NCBI GenBank assembly: GCA_000023725.1
Contig: CP001673.1
Location: forward strand, 2,552,342-2,616,341
Source of the DNA: Flavobacteriaceae bacterium 3519-10
GTDB lineage: Bacteria; Bacteroidota; Bacteroidia; Flavobacteriales; Weeksellaceae
Reading direction: 5' to 3'
DNA: 64,000 nucleotides
Every line of letters starts with the position of its first letter. The first letter of the stretch is position 1. The notes under the pieces were generated by a model, which saw only the letters and a program-made list of their open reading frames with translations, was not told the DNA's origin and did no database searches. The position numbers were made by a program, and so were the translations under genes. Shown in pieces: positions 33,930 through 42,836 of the stretch.

Positions 33930-34784
33930 TTATTTCAGTAACGTATTGAAAGTATCTCCCTGACGAATGTCTCCTGTGTTGTACCCTTTCATAAACCATT
34001 CTTTACGCTGTGCAGAACTGCCGTGTGTGAATGCTTCCTGATTTACGTAGCCCTGCGATCTTTTCTGAATATTATCGTCACCTACAGCTTCTGCCGCAGA
34101 AATTGCCGCTTCGAGGTCGCCGGGTTCAAGAAATTTTTCACGGCTGTCCGTATATCTTGCCCAAAGGCCTGCATAGAAATCTGCCTGAAGTTCTGTGGCG
34201 ACCGACACTTTGTTCATATCGCTTTCAGAATATCGTCCGCTTGCACGCAGTTGCTCTGTTTTCTGTAGTGTACCCAAAAGATTCTGCACATGATGACCCA
34301 TTTCGTGCGCCATAACGTACGCCACCGAAAACTCAGTAACGGTTGCTCCAAATCGCTGCTGCAATTCTGCGAAAAAACTCATATCCATGTAAACAGTCTG
34401 GTCTGCCGGGCAATAAAACGGTCCCATCGCGGCCTGCGCCGTACCACAGCCAGACTGCGTTACGCCCTCGAACATGACCACTTTTGCGGGCTGATACTGC
34501 ATGCCGTTTTCTTGGAAAATTTTGTCCCACGACTGTTCGTTCTCGACCGTAATCATCTGAACAAATTCACGCACCTGCAGTTCTTCAGCGGTAAGATCGC
34601 GCTGCTCGGTCTGTTGCGTAGTTGCTCCGCTACCTGATAGAATAGCTGAAGGATCGCCTCCGAGAAAGAATATTATAGCTGCGATGATCAGTGAGCCGAG
34701 TCCGCCGCCAACGAGCATTCCGCCGCCGCCTCCAGATCCGCGTCGGTCGTCTACGTTTCCGCTCCGGTCATTTGTCCATTTCAT
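33930..34784 (-). CDS. YpfJ-family neutral zinc metallopeptidase
   Basis: This 284-residue protein starts with a glycine-rich stretch and one membrane helix (GSLIIAAIIFFLGGD, about 28-43). The zinc-peptidase domain carries VMAHEMGHHVQNLLGT (zinc-binding HExxH). CGTAQAAMGPFYCPADQTVYMDMSFF and the later LQADFYAGLWA supply further conserved positions. This is the YpfJ / KPN_02809 type. It is probably anchored in the membrane with the catalytic domain facing the periplasm; its substrates are unknown. Confidence 0.92.
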   Translation of the reverse strand: MKWTNDRSGNVDDRRGSGGGGGMLVGGGLGSLIIAAIIFFLGGDPSAILSGSGATTQQTEQRDLTAEELQVREFVQMITVENEQSWDKIFQENGMQYQPAKVVMFEGVTQSGCGTAQAAMGPFYCPADQTVYMDMSFFAELQQRFGATVTEFSVAYVMAHEMGHHVQNLLGTLQKTEQLRASGRYSESDMNKVSVATELQADFYAGLWARYTDSREKFLEPGDLEAAISAAEAVGDDNIQKRSQGYVNQEAFTHGSSAQRKEWFMKGYNTGDIRQGDTFNTLLK

Positions 34785-34805
34785 ATTAAATTTTTTTTAA
34801 AAGTA

Positions 34806-34813
34806 CAAAAATA
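34806..34813 (-). promoter_or_regulatory. -7 element TATTTTTG of the metallopeptidase gene
   Basis: A perfect TAnnTTTG on the minus strand, 21 bases before the ATG at 34784. No -33 TTG at the right distance. Confidence 0.45.
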
Positions 34814-34858
34814 TAGCACAGCTCCGGTGAGAGCATCAGTTTGAACCTGTAAATCAAA

Positions 34859-36250
34859 TTACTGGCCGAATTTGAAAAGTAAACTTTTTCTGCCTTCGCC
34901 CTGCCTGATTAAGAACTTCTTGCCATCAAGCTGGGCACTGTCGCGCTTGCGGACGATTAACAGCGCATTTTTATCTGCAATGCGGATGCTGTCCAGCTTT
35001 TCGGGTGAAACTGCTTTCACGCGGCCTTCACTGTAGAACTGGCTCGAGTAGGTTTTTTCGCCGAGGTAAAAAAGATTCTCACCTTTGTAATTTTCGAGTA
35101 AGTATTTGTCTGTATTGGTGTTGTTTCTGAAGAGGCCGGGAATCATCGCGAGCAAAATAATCACTACCGACAGAACCGGAACCGTGAGCGATGTATAAAC
35201 ATAAGTTTTCTTGTTCCTGATATCTTCCCAGAAAGTGGCTACGAACAACGCCAGCGGAAAACAGCACGGTAAAATGTAAGTATGGATCAGGCTTTTCGAT
35301 GAAGTGAAGAAAATGGGTGTCCAGAAAAGCCACAGCACCAGAAATAACAGCCAGCGGTCCTTGAGGATGGTGCTTGGAAATTTTATGAGTTTAAATGTTA
35401 CAAAAATGATCCACGGCAATGCAAGTGAATAGAGAAATACCCAGATGATCCCAAACGGCTGAATTTTCGGAAACCCGTACTTGTCGCCAGTCCATGACGA
35501 ATCGAAAAAGCGTTTGTAGTGTTCGCCAACAAAGAAATACTCAAGAAATCCCGGGGTACGCATTTCTGCGAGGTAATACCACGGCAGCGTCACGGCGGCA
35601 GCGATCAGGATACCAAGGATACACGGAAAAGAGAACAATACTTTGCGGTACGCTTTAAACCAAACGATCCATGCTACCAACGGCGGCCCGGTAAGAAGAA
35701 GAATGATAGGACCTTTTGCGAGAAAACCAATCCCGATTGCGGCAAAAAAGAGATAGCCCCAAATCTTCCGGCCGTCATTCACTGTTTCCCAAAATGACAC
35801 CATCATAAGGCTTACTGCGAGGAGCAACGTCATGTCCGTAGATACTACGCCTACGTGAAGAAGGAATTCGGGAACTGTAAACAGAATAAAAGCTGGAATA
35901 ACAATATTGAGGTTAAGACGCGCTGCGAAAGGTTTCATCAGCCATATCAATAATATGGAGATCACAAACGAAGGAAAACGTACTGCAAATTCGTTTACGC
36001 CAAAAATCTTGATTGAAAGCGCTGAAAGCCACGTCGAAAGCGGTGGTTTTGCCCAGAAAGGCGTGTTATAATCGATTTGTGGCGTCACCCAGTTTCCGGT
36101 TTCAGCCATTATCCGGGCGATCTCGGCATAGCGCGCTTCGGTTTGGTCCATCAGCGGGATCACAGCATTCAGCACTAACCTTGCAGCAATCATCACCACC
36201 AGCGTCACTTTATAGAAAGTAAGCGATTTATAAAACTCAGTTTTTTGCAT
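34859..36250 (-). CDS. Glycosyltransferase family 39-like membrane protein
   Basis: This 463-residue integral membrane enzyme has about ten hydrophobic segments and the first-loop motif of the ArnT/PMT (GT39/GT83-type) class: PLMDQTEARYAEIARIMAETGNWVTP, with the acidic pair near the first helix, and PFWAKPPLSTWL. Such enzymes move a sugar from a polyprenyl-phosphate donor to a lipid or protein outside the inner membrane. The ATG at 36250 overlaps the preceding glycosyltransferase gene by 14 bases; a TTG at 36268 would extend it by six residues. The upstream GT2 gene could make its lipid-linked sugar donor. Confidence 0.88.
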   Translation of the reverse strand: MQKTEFYKSLTFYKVTLVVMIAARLVLNAVIPLMDQTEARYAEIARIMAETGNWVTPQIDYNTPFWAKPPLSTWLSALSIKIFGVNEFAVRFPSFVISILLIWLMKPFAARLNLNIVIPAFILFTVPEFLLHVGVVSTDMTLLLAVSLMMVSFWETVNDGRKIWGYLFFAAIGIGFLAKGPIILLLTGPPLVAWIVWFKAYRKVLFSFPCILGILIAAAVTLPWYYLAEMRTPGFLEYFFVGEHYKRFFDSSWTGDKYGFPKIQPFGIIWVFLYSLALPWIIFVTFKLIKFPSTILKDRWLLFLVLWLFWTPIFFTSSKSLIHTYILPCCFPLALFVATFWEDIRNKKTYVYTSLTVPVLSVVIILLAMIPGLFRNNTNTDKYLLENYKGENLFYLGEKTYSSQFYSEGRVKAVSPEKLDSIRIADKNALLIVRKRDSAQLDGKKFLIRQGEGRKSLLFKFGQ

Positions 36251-36977
36251 TGCGGTATTTTTTAGCAATTAAAAGCAGATCAATCCAAAGCCGGAAAAAA
36301 TAGGTGAATTTAACCTTAGATTCTGCTACATCGTGCCAGCGCTCAAGCGGCACTTCGCGGCAGATGCGCCGCATTTCGGCAGCTCCAAAAGTATTCCTAA
36401 GTCTGAAGAAAATCTCAACATCGAAAAGCCAACGTGAAATAAAAGCATCTTTAAAGACAGCTTCGGCCACATCTTTTCGGAAAACCTTGCAGCCACATTG
36501 GGTATCATACACCGGAAATTTCAGCGCTTCCGAAATAAAGGTCGCGATAACACGTCCCGCGTAATGGCGGTATTTTTTCCTCGAAATAAAATTGTCGATT
36601 TTAGAAATCCGCGCACCGAAAGCAAAGATCACATCATCCGTAACTTTTTCAGATATGGCCAGCCATTCTTCGAGTGATGTGGCAAGATCTGCATCGAGAT
36701 AGCCAAGCCTATCATAGCTGATACCGCCGGCGAGACACTCGTTCATCCCTGCGCGTACAGCTCCGGCTTTGCCTAGGTTGAACCTGAGATCAATTACAAG
36801 AACATTGGCAGGGAAGTCAGTCTTTAATGCGTTCAGAACGCCGATTGTATCGTCGGTGGAACCGTCATTCACGAAAACCAGCGTACAGCTTTTTTCGGAT
36901 TCAAGAAAATTGATATACCCAGCTGTGGGTAGCCGGGCCGCTTCATTGTAACATGGAATAATGATCGCGTTCTTCAC
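36237..36977 (-). CDS. GT2 glycosyltransferase (polyprenyl-phosphate sugar transferase type)
   Basis: This 246-residue enzyme has the GT-A fold: IIPCYNEAARLP at the start, VFVNDGSTDDT for nucleotide-sugar binding, LGYLDADLATSLEEW (the DxD motif), and the acceptor region QCGCKVFRKDVAEAVF...SRWLFDVEIFFR. It resembles dolichyl-phosphate glucosyltransferases, which load a sugar onto a lipid carrier. It overlaps the GT39-like gene downstream, and the two together would make and use a lipid-linked sugar. The sugar is not known. Confidence 0.9.
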   Translation of the reverse strand: MKNAIIIPCYNEAARLPTAGYINFLESEKSCTLVFVNDGSTDDTIGVLNALKTDFPANVLVIDLRFNLGKAGAVRAGMNECLAGGISYDRLGYLDADLATSLEEWLAISEKVTDDVIFAFGARISKIDNFISRKKYRHYAGRVIATFISEALKFPVYDTQCGCKVFRKDVAEAVFKDAFISRWLFDVEIFFRLRNTFGAAEMRRICREVPLERWHDVAESKVKFTYFFRLWIDLLLIAKKYRNAKN

Positions 36978-36989
36978 AGATAAATTTAA

Positions 36990-37505
36990 TTAAGTACCGA
37001 ATCCGATATTGGATTTTTTAGCGGAAAGATTCTGTTTAAATGCAATCATCTGCAGAGCCGTTACCGCCGCTTCCACGCCTTTATTGCCAAGCGTACCGCC
37101 ACTTCTGGCGAGTGACTGCTCCTTGGTGTCGTCGGTAAGAAGACAGAATATCGTCGGAACATCGGTTAAGATATTGCAGTCTTTGATGCCCTGTGCCACT
37201 GCCGAACAGACGTAATCGAAATGCGGAGTTTCGCCCCGAATCACGCATCCAATCGCAATTACCGCATCAAATACGCCTTCCTTGCACAGCTGCATCGCTG
37301 CATAATTCAGTTCAAAAGCTCCGGGTACCGTGTACACACTGATATTTTCCGCGGAAACTCCCTCGGTTTGAAGTACCTGAAGTGCTGCGTCACGAAGGTT
37401 GTGGGTTACAAAATCGTTCCACTCCGAAACAACAATGCCAATTCTGAAAGAACCGGCATCATTTATTTGTAATGGTTTGTAATCGGAAAGATTTACCGTT
37501 GCCAT
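36990..37505 (-). CDS. ribH: 6,7-dimethyl-8-ribityllumazine synthase
   Basis: This 171-residue enzyme catalyses the next-to-last step of riboflavin synthesis, joining 5-amino-6-ribitylaminouracil and a four-carbon phosphate. Seen: IGIVVSEWNDFVTHNLRDAAL, VPGAFELNYAA, AIGCVIRGETPHFDYVCSAVAQGI with the catalytic His region, and the C-terminal NKGVEAAVTALQMI. No other riboflavin genes are near. It lies in an operon after the TPR gene (gap of 15 bases). Confidence 0.96.
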   Translation of the reverse strand: MATVNLSDYKPLQINDAGSFRIGIVVSEWNDFVTHNLRDAALQVLQTEGVSAENISVYTVPGAFELNYAAMQLCKEGVFDAVIAIGCVIRGETPHFDYVCSAVAQGIKDCNILTDVPTIFCLLTDDTKEQSLARSGGTLGNKGVEAAVTALQMIAFKQNLSAKKSNIGFGT

Positions 37506-37520
37506 TGTTTCATTTATTTT

Positions 37521-38231
37521 TTAGTAATATTTTACCATTTCAATATAAGCGTCGGACATACCGTTGTCGTAATCCTGATACTTCTCGTCAATTGCCGAAA
37601 AATATTTCTTTGCATCAGCCTTTTTCTTTAAAGCAAGCGCCACAAGACCAGCTTTTCGGGTGAAATAATATGACGTGTACGGATCATCTGACGAGGACAT
37701 AGCTTTATCTAAAAGCGAAAGCGCATCTTCGTTCTTATTAAGATTTAACTGAGCGTCAGCCATCGCGCCATATTTCAGTGCCATTAAGATATCATTTTTC
37801 GAAGAAAATTTGTCGAGCAAATCAAATGCTTCCTGATACTTACCTTCTTTAAATTTCAGTAATCCGGCGTTGTATGCAGAAAGTTTACCCACTTTGGTAT
37901 CTGAAAATTCGTTGTAGGTACCTAAATAGCCTGGATTTGCAGCGGTTTTGCCACCAAGTGCCAATTCTTCTTTACCGTCTGCAAGATTTTTCTGTGCTGC
38001 CAAATAACTTAAAGTCGCCTCTTCGTTACGTGGACCCACATAAAACTGCTCGTATGCAAAATATCCCAACACAGCCACCACCAGCGCGACAAAAACAGTA
38101 ATAAGCGTTTTCGCATGCTTTTCGATGAATCTTTCAGTATCCAGTGCACCGCGGTCTAAGTCTTTGAAAACCTCTACGGTTTCCTTTCCTTCGAGTTCGT
38201 GTTTGTCGGGGCGCGTTGTAATTTTTGCCAT
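37521..38231 (-). CDS. Membrane-anchored TPR protein (YfgM-like)
   Basis: This 236-residue protein has a short cytoplasmic N-terminus, one membrane helix (about 43-62, TVFVALVVAVLGYFAYEQF) and a periplasmic part with tetratricopeptide-type repeats (SAYNAGLLKFKEGKYQEAFDLLDKFS, ALKYGAMADAQLNLNKNEDALSLLDKAMS). The order is like YfgM, a protein that works with envelope chaperones. It is the first gene of the operon TPR-ribH-GT2-GT39 and has a full promoter. Confidence 0.87.
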   Translation of the reverse strand: MAKITTRPDKHELEGKETVEVFKDLDRGALDTERFIEKHAKTLITVFVALVVAVLGYFAYEQFYVGPRNEEATLSYLAAQKNLADGKEELALGGKTAANPGYLGTYNEFSDTKVGKLSAYNAGLLKFKEGKYQEAFDLLDKFSSKNDILMALKYGAMADAQLNLNKNEDALSLLDKAMSSSDDPYTSYYFTRKAGLVALALKKKADAKKYFSAIDEKYQDYDNGMSDAYIEMVKYY

Positions 38232-38253
38232 AATAGTTTTAAAAATTGAAGTG

Positions 38254-38283
38254 CAAATTTAACTGTTTTAGAACGATATACAA
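38254..38283 (-). promoter_or_regulatory. Promoter (-33 TTG, N19, -7 TAAATTTG) of the TPR-ribH operon
   Basis: On the minus strand TTG (38283-38281, in TTTTG) precedes TAAATTTG (38261-38254) by 19 bases. The expected leader before the ATG at 38231 is about 16 bases. Confidence 0.65.
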
Positions 38284-38365
38284 AATATTGGTTTAAAAAA
38301 CATTTTTTAATCTAAACGCGCCATTTTATAATGCAACTCTTCATTAAATAGCTGATTTTCTTAAT

Positions 38366-38902
38366 TTAATATTCAAGGGTTTTGTAGATTTCCGCATCAA
38401 ACTGTCGCAAGCGTTCCTCACCTTCAAGCGCTTTCAATCCGATAAGAAAACTGAACTGTGACACTACCGCACCTTGTTTATTCACAAGCTTTGCAGCGGC
38501 TTCAGTAGTTCCTCCGGTGGCTAGAAGATCATCATGAATCAGGATGCGCTGCCCGGGTTTGATTTGGCCTGTACGCATTTCGATCTCCGCTGATCCATAC
38601 TCTAGGTCGTATTTTTCACCTACAAACGGCGGCGGAAGTTTGCCGGCTTTGCGAATCAGGATAAACGGTACCTTCAGCGCCACTGCGATCGCGATTCCGA
38701 ACAGGTAGCCACGGCTTTCGATCCCACAAACTGCATCTATCTTACCCCGGCTGAAATTTGCAAGGTCTTCAATGATGTCTTCGTATAAATCCGGCTTAAG
38801 AAAAATAGGTGTGATATCTTTAAACTGAATTCCAGGTTTGGGAAAATCAGGAATATTCTCAATGGTATTTTCTAACTCGCGGATAAGTTTCTGGTTGGTC
38901 AT
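38366..38902 (-). CDS. apt: Adenine phosphoribosyltransferase
   Basis: This 178-residue enzyme makes AMP from adenine and PRPP (purine salvage). It shows FPKPGIQFKDITPIF, AVCGIESRGYLFGIAIA, the hood region IRKAGKLPPPFV and the PRPP loop ILIHDDLLATGGTTEAA. Start and stop with the preceding lipoprotein gene overlap by one base (TAATG), so they are co-translated. Nothing in the lipoprotein hints at a purine link. Confidence 0.96.
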   Translation of the reverse strand: MTNQKLIRELENTIENIPDFPKPGIQFKDITPIFLKPDLYEDIIEDLANFSRGKIDAVCGIESRGYLFGIAIAVALKVPFILIRKAGKLPPPFVGEKYDLEYGSAEIEMRTGQIKPGQRILIHDDLLATGGTTEAAAKLVNKQGAVVSQFSFLIGLKALEGEERLRQFDAEIYKTLEY

Positions 38903-40062
38903 TACGGATTGATTTTATAGCTGGAGATTTTCCACTCACCATTCACATTCTTCAAGCCGAAAGTTACCTGCAACGCAGTGGTTTTTCCGGTTTTATCGGT
39001 AACATCATACGTGGCGTTCACACTCGCGGAACTGCCGGCAGCGTTATTCGTGGTGATGTTCTTTACATTGATGTTTTTAACAGCGCCAAACCCGGAAGTC
39101 GGGTTCGAAAATGTTTCGTAAGAACCCCAGTTCGGGTTGTCTGCAACGTCGTACGCGCCGCGAAGGTTTTGCGAACCAAGGTTATTAAGGAAACGTGTTA
39201 CACTGACTTTTGGGTCTGCAGCGGGCGCAGCAGGCTGAATTTCGGTTCCTGCCGACGTATCGGAAGGCAATTCAGTTCCGGGATCTGTAATTGGTGTACC
39301 TGGGTTATCAGTAGGCGTACCTGAAGGCATCAGCAAAGCTTTTGGATTTACGGCAACCCCGATTTTCGACATTTTGAATGTTTTTTTAGCCGTCTTAGCA
39401 GAAACCGTAATGTCAATTCGGTTATCGACAATTTTTTGTGAAGGCAGCGACGCAAACCTCAGACTGAAACCTTTGAAGTTATTGTCTGTCATCAGGTTTT
39501 TCGCAGTTAGAATTCTGTTACCGGAACTGAAGACTTCAAGCGTAACCTCCAGAGCGGCACCGCTGAAAACGATTGGTTTGCCTGACGTATCTAACAGTCG
39601 AGGAACAATCTGCAGCGCTTTCGGTCCTAAAATACTGTCGTTACCGACCGGAGTGATCGCTAGTGAAAGCGATTTTGCGCTGATATCATTCGGATCCGAT
39701 TCTGTGGCCTGTTCATCGCCAAATATATTCATTTCACCAAGCGAAGGAGGGCCGGTACTGGTCCAGTCAATGCCGTTCTGCTGTGCAACCTGGTCGGCAA
39801 GAGCAAGGATTTGCGGCACTTTCATCCCATTGATGAGTTTACCGAGCGCGTTCAATTCATTCACATCCCCTTCTGCATCAACACCAAATGTTTTTAGGAT
39901 ATACAGCGCTTCGTTGAATTTTACCTGCTGCAGAGTCGCAAGACCTGAAGCCATATCATTGATGCTGGACTGCAAAGCCTGGGTAGAAGAGGCATCAACT
40001 TTATCTTTTTTGCAACTTATCATCAAAAAAGAAAACATCAACAGGAACAAAATTCGTTTCAT
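38902..40062 (-). CDS. Hypothetical lipoprotein with Pro/Thr-rich linker
   Basis: This 386-residue lipoprotein has a signal ending LMISC (Cys17). A helical part at about 25-110 is followed by a beta domain at about 125-240 (LSLAITPVGND, LEVTLEVFSSGNRILTAKN). A Pro/Thr/Gly-rich linker (about 243-280) and a C-terminal NTF2-like module at about 285-386 (VTRFLNNLGSQNLRGAYDVADNPNWGSYETF, GKTTALQVTFGLKNVNGEWKISSYKINP) complete it. That last pattern resembles NTF2/DUF4878-type domains. I recognise no overall family. A -7 element is present upstream, and apt is coupled downstream. Confidence 0.75.
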   Translation of the reverse strand: MKRILFLLMFSFLMISCKKDKVDASSTQALQSSINDMASGLATLQQVKFNEALYILKTFGVDAEGDVNELNALGKLINGMKVPQILALADQVAQQNGIDWTSTGPPSLGEMNIFGDEQATESDPNDISAKSLSLAITPVGNDSILGPKALQIVPRLLDTSGKPIVFSGAALEVTLEVFSSGNRILTAKNLMTDNNFKGFSLRFASLPSQKIVDNRIDITVSAKTAKKTFKMSKIGVAVNPKALLMPSGTPTDNPGTPITDPGTELPSDTSAGTEIQPAAPAADPKVSVTRFLNNLGSQNLRGAYDVADNPNWGSYETFSNPTSGFGAVKNINVKNITTNNAAGSSASVNATYDVTDKTGKTTALQVTFGLKNVNGEWKISSYKINP

Positions 40063-40078
40063 ACAATAATGATTTCTA

Positions 40079-40086
40079 CAAATTTA
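40079..40086 (-). promoter_or_regulatory. -7 element TAAATTTG of the lipoprotein-apt pair
   Basis: A perfect TAnnTTTG on the minus strand, 16 bases before the ATG at 40062, directly after the terminator of the act operon. Confidence 0.5.
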
Positions 40087-40088
40087 AC

Positions 40089-40113
40089 AAAAATCCCGAC
40101 ATAAGCCGGGATT
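40089..40113 (-). terminator. Terminator of the act operon
   Basis: Stem AATCCCG/CGGGATT (40092-40098/40107-40113) read on the minus strand, then T5. It follows the actF stop by 26 bases and closes the respiratory operon before the lipoprotein promoter. Confidence 0.75.
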
Positions 40114-40139
40114 ATAGTTTTAAAGCTAAGAATGAGATC

Positions 40140-41471
40140 TTAGAACGGATATTCGTAAATTTTAGATTCCTTAACGTAAGGGTTTCCTTCAGGAATGAGT
40201 TTAAGTTTAGACAATGCAGTAAGAACAACGAATACAAACAGTCCCACACCGAAAAGTACTGATCCAAGGTTGAGAAGCAATACCTCAGGAGTCTTCCAGT
40301 AAGGTCCAACCGTTCCCGGCATTACCATGTTGAAATAATCTAACCAGTGACCAACTAAGACGATTACTGCTACGGTAGTAACGACAGTGTAATTACGTTT
40401 TATGCTCGAACTTACCAATACCAAAAGCGGAATTAAAAAGTTAAGGATCAGCATCGGCAGAAAGGTCGGCGAATAGTATTTGAAGCGGCCGAAGAAATAA
40501 TTTACTTCTTCAGGTACGTTTGCATACCAATACAACATGAACTGACAGAACCATGTGTACGTCCAAAGCATGCTGGATGCGAATAAAAACACCCCTAAAT
40601 CGTGCAAGTGGTTATCGTTAAACTGTGGTAGAACACCTTTCTTTTTCAAATAAACACTGATCAGGATAATTGCAGCAATAGCAGAAGCCAGACAGCTCAC
40701 CATCGCGTACCAGATGTACATTGTAGAATACCAGTGAGGATCGATAGACATCAACCAATCCCAGGCCCACCCAGCTGAAGCAAAACCAAAGAACGCGATG
40801 TATCCGATGCTCCAGTTGTAGTAAGTGGCATAATCTGCTCTGGATTTAGTTTCGTCGACTTTTTTGGAAAGCGATTTAAGTTTCCATACAAAGAATGAAG
40901 CTCCCACAACATACAATATCGTACGGATTGCGTAGAACGGAATATTAAGAAAAGTTTTTTTCTCGTAAAGGATTGAATCGAAATGAGGATCACCAGGCGT
41001 GGTGAGTTCAGGATCCATCCAGTGGAAAAGGTGCCCCTGATGAGTAATATTCAGAATCATCAAAATGATCAGAATACCACCAGCCCACGGAATAAATGAA
41101 GCAATTGCCTCCATCACCCGAAGAATAATTATAGACCAGCCGGCATGCGCAGCGTTCTGAATACAATAGAAAAACAGCGCGCAGCAGCTTAAGGCGAACA
41201 AAAATACCGCTACGATGTGTATCGCTGCCAAAGGCTGATTATGCACCTGAAGTTTTGCATGGTCCAGATGAGCTTCGTGATCCTGCGGCCCAACCATCTC
41301 ACTGGAGTGTGTTGGCACGTGATCTCCACCTGCGTGTACGGCCTCCATCATGTGTTCGATCCGCGCATCATCAATCCCATGATTCATAAAGTAACCGACG
41401 CCAAAAAGCACGATACCGAGGGCGATGAGTATGATGGAATATAATCTTAATTTAGGTGAAAAACTATACAT
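40140..41471 (-). CDS. actF: Alternative complex III subunit ActF (quinone-site membrane subunit)
   Basis: This 443-residue integral membrane protein has about ten helices (for example YSIILIALGIVLFGVGYFM and LLNLGSVLFGVGLFVFVVL). It is the ActF-type, NrfD/PsrC-related subunit of alternative complex III. A His/Asp-rich periplasmic loop follows the first helix (VHAGGDHVPTHSSEMVG). It is the last gene of the operon, 14 bases after actE, and is followed by a terminator. With ActC it forms the membrane part of a quinol:cytochrome c oxidoreductase. Confidence 0.93.
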   Translation of the reverse strand: MYSFSPKLRLYSIILIALGIVLFGVGYFMNHGIDDARIEHMMEAVHAGGDHVPTHSSEMVGPQDHEAHLDHAKLQVHNQPLAAIHIVAVFLFALSCCALFFYCIQNAAHAGWSIIILRVMEAIASFIPWAGGILIILMILNITHQGHLFHWMDPELTTPGDPHFDSILYEKKTFLNIPFYAIRTILYVVGASFFVWKLKSLSKKVDETKSRADYATYYNWSIGYIAFFGFASAGWAWDWLMSIDPHWYSTMYIWYAMVSCLASAIAAIILISVYLKKKGVLPQFNDNHLHDLGVFLFASSMLWTYTWFCQFMLYWYANVPEEVNYFFGRFKYYSPTFLPMLILNFLIPLLVLVSSSIKRNYTVVTTVAVIVLVGHWLDYFNMVMPGTVGPYWKTPEVLLLNLGSVLFGVGLFVFVVLTALSKLKLIPEGNPYVKESKIYEYPF

Positions 41472-41485
41472 TTTTATAAATCTTT

Positions 41486-42256
41486 TTATTTTTTAGGACT
41501 TGTCGATACATTCCCTGCATTTCCCTGTGTGGAGACCGGAGGTGTTCCCGCGGCTGGCGCAGGTGTTTCGGTCAGCGCTGCAGCAGCACCCGGAACAGAT
41601 GTAGTAGAACCCGGAGTTGCGGACGCAGCTGGAGATACACCTCCTTTAAACTCGCTCATCACGTACATCGCTACTCTCCACTGGTCGCCAGGCTTAAGTT
41701 GACCGGCATAAGAACCCATTGCGTTTCTACCATGTTTAATTACATATTTTACAGAAGCTACAGTAAGCTCACGGTCTTTGTATGCCGGTACGCCCGCATA
41801 GGCGCCACTGGCTACAACAGGACCCTGACCATCACCGCCTGTACCGTGACATGCAGCACAAGTCTGGTTATATAAAACTTTACCGCGCTCGATATCTTTT
41901 TTCTGGTTTGCAGCATTCAGAGGCGAAACGTTGTCCTGTTTAGACGCGTCGTAGCCTGCATTATAATTATCAATCGACATTCCTGAATTTCCGGCAGCAT
42001 CAGTAATGCCATCGGTATTTTGAGCTACCGTGCCGTCCACCGGCCTCAAGCCTGTAGCGCCACCGTTTTTTACGAAAGCAGGAATTTCATTTTCGCGGTC
42101 ATCATAGGCAAGCTCCGCTTTCATCAGCGGATCATAGGCCACGGGATAATACATGTCCGGAAAATAAACCAATGGTGGGGTCTCTTTGCTGCAGGAACTT
42201 AAAGAAAATGCCGCAAATCCCACGATTGCTGTTATTCTAAATATATTCTTTGTCAT
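41486..42256 (-). CDS. actE: Alternative complex III subunit ActE (monohaem cytochrome c lipoprotein)
   Basis: This 256-residue lipoprotein (signal AAFSLSSC) has one c-type haem motif, CAACHGTGGDGQG, and a Met-containing region for the sixth ligand (GRNAMGSYAGQL). The first part (YFPDMYYPVAYDPLMKAE) is typical of ActE. A Pro/Ala/Thr-rich tail of about 40 residues follows the haem domain and is probably disordered. It is expected to pass electrons from ActA towards cytochrome oxidase or a soluble carrier. Confidence 0.92.
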   Translation of the reverse strand: MTKNIFRITAIVGFAAFSLSSCSKETPPLVYFPDMYYPVAYDPLMKAELAYDDRENEIPAFVKNGGATGLRPVDGTVAQNTDGITDAAGNSGMSIDNYNAGYDASKQDNVSPLNAANQKKDIERGKVLYNQTCAACHGTGGDGQGPVVASGAYAGVPAYKDRELTVASVKYVIKHGRNAMGSYAGQLKPGDQWRVAMYVMSEFKGGVSPAASATPGSTTSVPGAAAALTETPAPAAGTPPVSTQGNAGNVSTSPKK

Positions 42257-42314
42257 TTTTGGACAATTTTATTGTTTTTTATAATCAACCGGATGCGAGG
42301 CGCCCGGCTTCATG

Positions 42315-42836
42315 TTAAGCATCCTTTACGGTAATCTCTTCAACGCCGGTATCTACCAAGATCTGTTTAACGCCGTCCAGATCATCACTAAGAACTTCGA
42401 TCATAAACTTATCGTCAGTGGTTCTCGGATCCGGATTCTGAGGCGGACATCCGGGATACATCTTGTTCCGGATAAGAAACGTAAGCGACATCATGTGAGC
42501 AGCGCAAAAAACCATAAGCTCAAACATTGGCACTACAAACGCAGGCATGTTCTCGGCCCAGCTAAATGAAGGTTTACCACCGATATTCATCGGCCAGTCG
42601 TGGTTCATTGTATAATAAGTAACCAGTGCACCTATCGTAACTCCATACACTGCGTAGATAAAAGCAGCATCGGAGATCCGTGTTTTCTTTAGACCTAAAG
42701 CTTTATCAAGCCCGTGGACAGGGAATGGTGTATATACTTCAGCAATCGCGATTCCTTTGTCGTTGAATGCGTGAACTCCATTCAATAAATCATCATCATC
42801 AGCATAGATGCCGTATATTTTTTTAGTGGTGCTCAT
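42315..42836 (-). CDS. actD: Alternative complex III subunit ActD (DUF3341)
   Basis: This 173-residue protein starts with a soluble domain (YGIYADDDDLLNGVHAFNDKGIAIAEVYTPFPVHGLD) followed by two membrane helices (about 60-80 and 97-120). It ends in a soluble tail DDKFMIEVLSDDLDGVKQILVDTGVEEI. This is the DUF3341/ActD pattern. The ATG at 42836 overlaps actC by 14 bases; the frame continues upstream to 42866, but the extra Lys-rich residues are not typical. Confidence 0.93.
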   Translation of the reverse strand: MSTTKKIYGIYADDDDLLNGVHAFNDKGIAIAEVYTPFPVHGLDKALGLKKTRISDAAFIYAVYGVTIGALVTYYTMNHDWPMNIGGKPSFSWAENMPAFVVPMFELMVFCAAHMMSLTFLIRNKMYPGCPPQNPDPRTTDDKFMIEVLSDDLDGVKQILVDTGVEEITVKDA

